Below are positions 60,008 through 64,000 of a DNA stretch of 64,000 bases, one piece after another (the stretch's first letter is position 1; each line of letters begins with the position of its first letter). Source of the stretch: JADHMP01 sp016779985 (lineage in GTDB: Bacteria > Bacteroidota > Bacteroidia > Flavobacteriales > Flavobacteriaceae); the NCBI GenBank assembly GCA_016779985.1, contig JADHMP010000008.1, positions 33,352-97,351 of the forward strand, written 5' to 3'. The position numbers and the translations under genes are program-made. A model generated the notes under the pieces. It was not told where the DNA came from. It worked only from the letters and a program-made list of their open reading frames with translations, and did no database searches.

Positions 60008-61044
60008 TGGAACAATGGAATCTAACAATTGGAAATGAAAAACAAGTCCCTGTAATCAATATATTTTATGCTAATAGTAGGTATAGATATTGGACAGGAC
60101 GAGCTATAGGAATAAAACTCACCTCTCGTGACAATCCTGAGCTATTAAAAGCTGCTTTTGAGTTGAAACTTATTGAAGGCTGGAGACCAACACAGAAAGT
60201 AAAACAAGAAGTTGAGCCAATCCCTACGGTCGTAGACATATTAAATAAGGGGATAAGAGAAAAGATTTCACAGGGCTGTTCTGAAAGATATATCAAGGAC
60301 GCTAGAAGGGTTGTCACTCTTTGGAAGAGGTTTGAAAGAGATAATAATATCAGAAACATAGGAATTGATAAACTGAGTAAAAAGCATTTATCTAAGTTTA
60401 TAATAAGGCCGAGCTGGGGTCCTAAGACTCAGAGAACAATTAAATCAACTCTATCTCCGCTCCTATCAATGCCTAAATTAACGAGCGCGGTCAAGCTCCA
60501 TAAGCCGCTCAGTAAGTTGAATAAACCTATTAATAACATCTCTGATGTTATTAATGAAATAAAGCAATACAATAGTAATCTACATCTCTGCTGCCTCCTA
60601 ACATATGGATGCTTATTAAGACCTCATCGCGAGATACGAGAGCTAACCTGGGGAGATTTTACGAGCGAACTCAGCTACATAAAATTATCAGGATGTAGGA
60701 ATAAGTCTGGAAGGAATAGAATTGTTCCAGTACCGTCTTACATAAGAGAAATACTAGTTAAAGGAGAATCAAATCACAATATCTTCACTCACTCCTATAA
60801 ACCACCTAACCCAGACTATTTCAAGACCATTTGGAGTCGTTTTAAGAGGGTTTCTAAGCTCATCGAACATGACCAAACGCTATACTCCTTCCGTCACTCT
60901 GGAGCTATAGATATCTTTAAAAGAACAGGAAGTATAACCAAGCTTCAGAAGGCAATGGGACACTCATCTATAAATGTTAGTTTAACCTACTTAAGAGGAT
61001 TAGAAATACCTGAACTTAATGAAGAAGATATGCCTATGATATAA
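60007..61044 (+). CDS. Tyrosine-type site-specific integrase of the island
   Basis: A 345-aa recombinase. N-terminal arm-binding region (about 1-80), SAM-like core-binding domain (about 80-170, KISQGCSERYIKDARRVVTLWKRF) and catalytic domain (about 180-340). Catalytic residues visible: Arg in CLLRPHREIRELTWGDF, Lys region in GCRNKSGRNRIVPVP, the box II Arg in LYSFRHSGAID (first position Tyr rather than the usual His), His in AMGHSSINVS and Tyr nucleophile in SLTYLRG. Lies 50 bases from the tRNA fragment and is read away from it. No excisionase gene is seen next to it. Closed by a strong terminator. Confidence 0.92.
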   Translation: MEQWNLTIGNEKQVPVINIFYANSRYRYWTGRAIGIKLTSRDNPELLKAAFELKLIEGWRPTQKVKQEVEPIPTVVDILNKGIREKISQGCSERYIKDARRVVTLWKRFERDNNIRNIGIDKLSKKHLSKFIIRPSWGPKTQRTIKSTLSPLLSMPKLTSAVKLHKPLSKLNKPINNISDVINEIKQYNSNLHLCCLLTYGCLLRPHREIRELTWGDFTSELSYIKLSGCRNKSGRNRIVPVPSYIREILVKGESNHNIFTHSYKPPNPDYFKTIWSRFKRVSKLIEHDQTLYSFRHSGAIDIFKRTGSITKLQKAMGHSSINVSLTYLRGLEIPELNEEDMPMI

Positions 61045-61073
61045 AAACCCCCTAGAATTAACTAAGGGGTTTT
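61044..61073. terminator. Bidirectional terminator between integrase and convergent cargo gene
   Basis: AAAACCCC-C-TAG (61044-61055) pairs with CTA-A-GGGGTTTT (61062-61073), one internal mismatch and a 6-base loop, with T and A runs at the two outer ends. It directly follows the integrase stop and lies 23 bases from the end of the convergent 228-aa gene, so it can serve both. Confidence 0.85.
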
Positions 61074-61095
61074 AAATTAAATATTAAAAAAATGA

Positions 61096-61782
61096 TTAAT
61101 AACTTTTTATAAGAACTCTAGTAAATGATTTTGAATATTCCACAGTATCAAGTGTTTTTGAAAATTCTGCAAAAGCAGCTGCATCATTTTTATTCTGTGG
61201 GCCAAAATTAAATGCTGAATTTAAATCAGAATAAGTTCCGTAAATATATACACTTTCACCATTCTCTGTCCCATGAACAATTTGTCCCATTCCAACAAAT
61301 CCATCAAATTTGTATGATTTTATGAGTTTTCCAAAAGCCTGAACCATTGAGTTTAATTGCATGTTTTTTACTTTAAAAATCCAAGCTTGTCCTATAGGAT
61401 GAGAGGTTTTTGAACCATTAGTAATTAAATCTCTTCCTGCAGCAGCTCTACTACTTTTTATATAATTTCTTACTTTAGAAATATATAAGTCCCAATCACT
61501 TCCTTTTAGTGAGTTTCTGTAGTCAGCAAGGGATTGTGATGATTCACTAGTAATTCCAATCATATGAGTAGCTTTTTCACTTGCGCCTTTTAGCGGAATA
61601 GAAGAGAATGCAACTTTTACATTTGACGGTTTAGGATGATTTGAATAAAAATCATCAACTAGACCTGCAACTGTTGATGCATCTTTGGAATCGACTTCTA
61701 ACATAACATCATACCAATAAAGATTCTGAGAAAACACCAACGAGCAAACGAGGAAACTAAATACTGTAAATACTTTTTTCAT
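61096..61782 (-). CDS. Exported protein of unknown function, island cargo
   Basis: A 228-aa protein with a clear signal peptide (residues 1-18, FTVFSFLVCSLVFSQ, mature end near QNLYWYD). The body contains two similar-looking halves: YWYDVMLEVDSKDASTVAGLVDDFYSNH at the start and AWIFKVKNMQLNSMVQAFGKLIKSYKFDGFVGMGQ in the middle, each followed by a strand and a segment about time or identity of a Ser/Gly-rich type, suggesting a duplicated ferredoxin-like (dimeric alpha-beta barrel) fold. I do not recognise the family. Its start and 24 upstream bases are identical to those of the cyclase-family gene, and a decayed copy of the 140-aa gene's tail lies before it. Confidence 0.7.
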   Translation of the reverse strand: MKKVFTVFSFLVCSLVFSQNLYWYDVMLEVDSKDASTVAGLVDDFYSNHPKPSNVKVAFSSIPLKGASEKATHMIGITSESSQSLADYRNSLKGSDWDLYISKVRNYIKSSRAAAGRDLITNGSKTSHPIGQAWIFKVKNMQLNSMVQAFGKLIKSYKFDGFVGMGQIVHGTENGESVYIYGTYSDLNSAFNFGPQNKNDAAAFAEFSKTLDTVEYSKSFTRVLIKSY

Positions 61783-61806
61783 TTTAATTGATTTATGGTT
61801 AATAAT
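61780..61806. repeat. 27-bp repeat, copy A (start and leader of the 228-aa cargo gene)
   Basis: Identical over 27 bases to 62910-62936. It comprises the ATG and the 24 bases before it on the minus strand. Confidence 0.85.
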
Positions 61807-61905
61807 TATCTAATATAAACAAATCCCAGAACTTGCTAAACAACGTCAAATCTTCACCTACTTCATTTATAGCTTGTTTCATTCTTGGTAAAGTGTATTG
61901 TAGAA
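61807..61905 (-). pseudogene. Decayed 3' copy of the 140-aa cargo gene
   Basis: On the minus strand, 61883-61821 reads MKQAINEVGEDLTLFSKFWDL, matching the end of the 62965-63387 protein, MKQATNEVSEDLPLFVELLDL, at 13 of 21 positions. A stop codon lies 8 codons before that Met and the homology fades just upstream, so only the tail is present. It sits at the same place relative to the following exported-protein gene as the intact copy does relative to the cyclase gene. Together with the shared 27-bp leader this shows that a tail-plus-leader module was duplicated. Confidence 0.7.
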
Positions 61906-61928
61906 CTTACTGAAGATATGGCTGTGGT

Positions 61929-62912
61929 TTAGAATAATGCAATTGCATTTACTGGTGAACCTGTCCCTCCCTTAAATCTTAAAGGCTGGACAGAAATAAA
62001 AAACTCCCATTTATTTTGTTTTTTAGCCTCTTTCGAAATTTGTTCTAAATTTAGGTTATCTAATAATGGCATTCCCATTGAGACAAGTGTTAACTTATGA
62101 ACTGGACTTCCTTCTTCTGGAATTCCTGAAGGTTGAGCATCATTTGTACCATCTGAACCTAAAACAGAAACTTGACGTTCATATAATAGTGATGTAATTT
62201 TATAATCTACCCCTGCACTTACTTTTGAATAGTCCGAATCACCTTTGATGCTTTTTTCTGACCATCTTCCTGTTCTAATAAGAACAATATCTCCTTTTTC
62301 TATTTTAACATTATACTTTTCTTCAAATTTTAAAATATCGTTTATTGTTATTTTTGTTCCTGCATCAAGATATTCTTTGCCATACAATAATGGAATATCA
62401 ATCAAAACTCCTTTAGACATAATACCACCACTAAATGCCTCAATACCAAGCTCTTCAAACCCTTGTGATGTAATGTTTGATGCATCATAACCATTATATA
62501 ATTTTCCTCCCTGACCCAAATGCGCTAATCCATCCATATGTGAGACAGTGAATCCGTGATATGATATACTATAGTTATCTGTAGCCCAATCGTAACCTTT
62601 AAACTCGACAGATGATGCTTGATGATTATATTTTGTGAATTCATCAAAATCAGAATGATTGATTTGAGAGGAATCTTGAGTAATATTAAATGATAGGGAG
62701 ACTGAAATTCCTTTTTCAGGTAGCTTAAGGGCATTCAATATTTTATTATTATCGATATAATTTACTGTTCCCTTTTTATCTTTATTACCCCATTTTCCTT
62801 TATTTGATACCTTTTCAAATAATTTATCATAAGTTTTCTTTTCATTAGAAACATTTTGAGAATTGAAAGAGTAAAATACAGATAGGAAAATGATTAAAAT
62901 ATAGTATTTCAT
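61929..62912 (-). CDS. Exported cyclase-family protein (putative metal-dependent hydrolase), island cargo
   Basis: A 327-aa protein with a signal peptide (MKYYILIIFLSVFYSFNSQ). The cyclase/kynurenine-formamidase-type fold is shown by the metal motif H-x-D-x3-H in FTVSHMDGLAHLGQGG, with a further His in SYHGFTV, and by GVLIDIPLLYGKEYLDAG and GDIVLIRTGRWSEKS, typical of the larger secreted-type members. ATG 62912 is chosen because it begins the signal peptide; an open frame to 63005 overlaps the upstream gene's end. Members hydrolyse amides or lactones; the substrate is unknown. The 3' end (GGTGSPVNAIALF) is typical and complete. Confidence 0.85.
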   Translation of the reverse strand: MKYYILIIFLSVFYSFNSQNVSNEKKTYDKLFEKVSNKGKWGNKDKKGTVNYIDNNKILNALKLPEKGISVSLSFNITQDSSQINHSDFDEFTKYNHQASSVEFKGYDWATDNYSISYHGFTVSHMDGLAHLGQGGKLYNGYDASNITSQGFEELGIEAFSGGIMSKGVLIDIPLLYGKEYLDAGTKITINDILKFEEKYNVKIEKGDIVLIRTGRWSEKSIKGDSDYSKVSAGVDYKITSLLYERQVSVLGSDGTNDAQPSGIPEEGSPVHKLTLVSMGMPLLDNLNLEQISKEAKKQNKWEFFISVQPLRFKGGTGSPVNAIALF

Positions 62913-62936
62913 TTTAATTGATTTATGGTTAATAAT
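62910..62936. repeat. 27-bp repeat, copy B (start and leader of the cyclase-family gene)
   Basis: Identical to 61780-61806 and in the same position relative to the following gene's ATG. Beyond it the two copies diverge for about 30 bases, then the gene-tail homology resumes. Confidence 0.85.
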
Positions 62937-62964
62937 ACTCAAATCTATAAATATTATTAAACAA

Positions 62965-63387
62965 TTACAAATCCAAGAGCTCAACAAACAAAGGCAAGTC
63001 TTCACTTACTTCATTAGTAGCTTGTTTCATCTCCTTATACTTAGGTATATCTGGATTCCCATCTTGGTCTTTAAATAAGAAGTATTTATCAATATGCCTT
63101 GGAATATTTTTTGCTTTATTTAATTCTCGAGTTTCCTTCTTTATCTTTTGCCAATCTTTATTATTGTGTACTGAGAATTTATACAACTGGTCAGTTAAAT
63201 GAGCTTGAGCTTTAGGCTCTGTCATTTTATCTTTTACTAGCTCTAGATTCATATACCTATTAAAATATGGTATCAAAAATTTATATGTTAGCCTTTTTTG
63301 AGCAAAGAATTCATTGTCGTACTCCCTAACTTTTTGCTTATCAACAAACTGCCTTAACTCATTATATAATCTTTGGTTTTTTGTCAT
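62965..63387 (-). CDS. Small charged protein of unknown function, island cargo
   Basis: A 140-aa, highly charged, mostly helical soluble protein from ATG 63387 (TKNQRLYNELRQFVDKQKVREYD at the start). An open frame to 63444 adds 19 hydrophobic residues in AT-rich upstream DNA; the shorter form is preferred. No recognisable motif. It lies directly upstream of the cyclase-family gene (52-base gap), read in the same direction, and a decayed copy of its last third lies before the 228-aa cargo gene. Repeated association of its tail with exported-protein genes is the only hint about it. Confidence 0.6.
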   Translation of the reverse strand: MTKNQRLYNELRQFVDKQKVREYDNEFFAQKRLTYKFLIPYFNRYMNLELVKDKMTEPKAQAHLTDQLYKFSVHNNKDWQKIKKETRELNKAKNIPRHIDKYFLFKDQDGNPDIPKYKEMKQATNEVSEDLPLFVELLDL

Positions 63388-63431
63388 CGTATAAACTACT
63401 TCCTTAAAAATAATAATTATTTTAGTGAAGA

Positions 63432-64000
63432 ATGGATTTAGCAAAAAAATTAAATATAGTAGTTACACATTACGGATGTTCAGATTTCAACAAAACAGAC
63501 AACACCATTTTTTGGATTGGTGCTATCGCATTTGTTGACGATGAAAAAGTTTATTTTTTTGAAAATGGTAATGAATTAGAAATTTTAGAAAAATATAAAT
63601 TATTCATTCAAAATCATAAATCATCAACATTCATCCATTGGTCAATGAACGCACCAGCATTTGGATTTTTACCTATCCAAAAACGCTATAAAGAATTAAC
63701 AAATATTGATTTTACTTTTAAGCCTGAGTTCAATTTAGACCTGTCAGAGTTTTTAAAAAGAAAATATGGTATAAACTATATAAGTAGAAAAGATGGGAGA
63801 CTAAATAACCTGGCAAAATTAAATGGTTTTTCAGGGTTTAAAAACTCCATTGAGGTAAAAGATAGTTTTGAGGCTTCTCAGAGGTTAGAATTGATATTTT
63901 CGATTTATCAAGCAGATTCTCAGGATAAATTAAAGGTTGATATAAAAGAGAAACATTATGAAAATCCATACCCTGATTTTTTTAACTCATATGGATTTGA
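63432..64000 (+). CDS. Unrecognised protein, cut by the right window end
   Basis: From ATG 63432 the frame stays open for 189 codons to the last base, so the gene is incomplete here. Reads MDLAKKLNIVVTHYGCSDFN at the start, with WIGAIAFVDDEKVYFFENG, TFIHWSMNAPAFGFLPIQKRY and LNLDLSEFLKRKYG-like blocks further on. The order strand, IHW-S-x-N, acidic helix and a late asparagine-rich turn recalls RNase H-like exonuclease folds, but I see no confident DEDD set. Divergent from the 140-aa gene across 44 bases. Soluble; function unknown. Confidence 0.6.
   Translation, partial: MDLAKKLNIVVTHYGCSDFNKTDNTIFWIGAIAFVDDEKVYFFENGNELEILEKYKLFIQNHKSSTFIHWSMNAPAFGFLPIQKRYKELTNIDFTFKPEFNLDLSEFLKRKYGINYISRKDGRLNNLAKLNGFSGFKNSIEVKDSFEASQRLELIFSIYQADSQDKLKVDIKEKHYENPYPDFFNSYGF

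Noticed and set aside
62913..63005. N-terminal extension of the cyclase-family protein
   Set aside because: Overlaps the 3' end of the upstream cargo gene and would bury the signal peptide internally.
1..64000. CRISPR array or insertion sequence
   Set aside because: No regularly spaced repeats, no cas genes and no transposase were found anywhere in the window.

Overview
This is an AT-rich bacterial chromosome segment, almost certainly from a member of the Flavobacteriaceae (Bacteroidota). The evidence is gene order and gene type. DnaA, PorD, RpoZ and BamD are of the flavobacterial form, and clade-restricted families (DUF6095, DUF6452, DUF6048, DUF6913-like) are present. There is an OMP_b-brl type TonB-linked barrel, and many genes are preceded by TAnnTTTG, the Bacteroidota -7 element. 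Coding density is very high, with many 4-base ATGA start/stop overlaps.

Layout. 1-6400: tail of ettA, an acetyltransferase, fumC, a small membrane protein, a TonB-type barrel and an ArsC-like protein. 6400-12460: the thrS-infC-rpmI-rplT translation operon (infC starts at a non-canonical ATA), murQ, icd and rplS. 12570-20230: trmD, an HtrA protease, the dapF-GNAT-mltG operon, and the leftward set dnaA / PTP-like protein / RsmI-like methylase. The PTP-like protein has lost its catalytic arginine. 20230-20750 is a gene-free AT-rich gap upstream of dnaA. 20750-37450: ribD, prmC, ligA, dapA, then bamD-rpoZ-coaBC-porD-recN, fabI, ybbR-coaE, a two-component system and a XerD-type recombinase. 37540-49680: aroQ, a ZIP transporter, rRNA methylases, ornithine aminotransferase, a cysteine desulfurase, an M23 peptidase, and zapB-like/zapA followed by a structured RNA that fits 6S RNA, then rny. 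49670-55900: a leftward five-gene run, GMC dehydrogenase / small subunit / glpK / glpD / glpF, linking a sugar- or polyol-oxidising enzyme to glycerol use. 56000-59720: cutC, two transporters and two exported proteins.

From about 59720 the window changes character. There is an apparent integrase N-terminal remnant. Next comes the 3' part of a CAT-anticodon tRNA whose 5' acceptor strand is missing, and 50 bases further a complete tyrosine integrase preceded by a 12-bp tandem repeat. This is the expected structure of one end of an integrative element inserted in a tRNA gene. The chromosome lies to the left, the element extends rightward past the window end, and the intact tRNA is predicted at its far end. 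The visible cargo is an exported protein of unknown function, an exported cyclase-family (metal hydrolase) protein, a small protein of unknown function and an unrecognised gene cut by the window end. Two cargo genes share the same 27 bp at their starts, and each is preceded by a copy (one intact, one decayed) of the 3' end of the same small gene. Cargo here was therefore assembled by duplication.

Most of the window is housekeeping. The parts most worth a second look are the island boundary, its repeated cargo module, the glp/GMC operon, the infC start, the arginine-less phosphatase and the putative ncRNAs.
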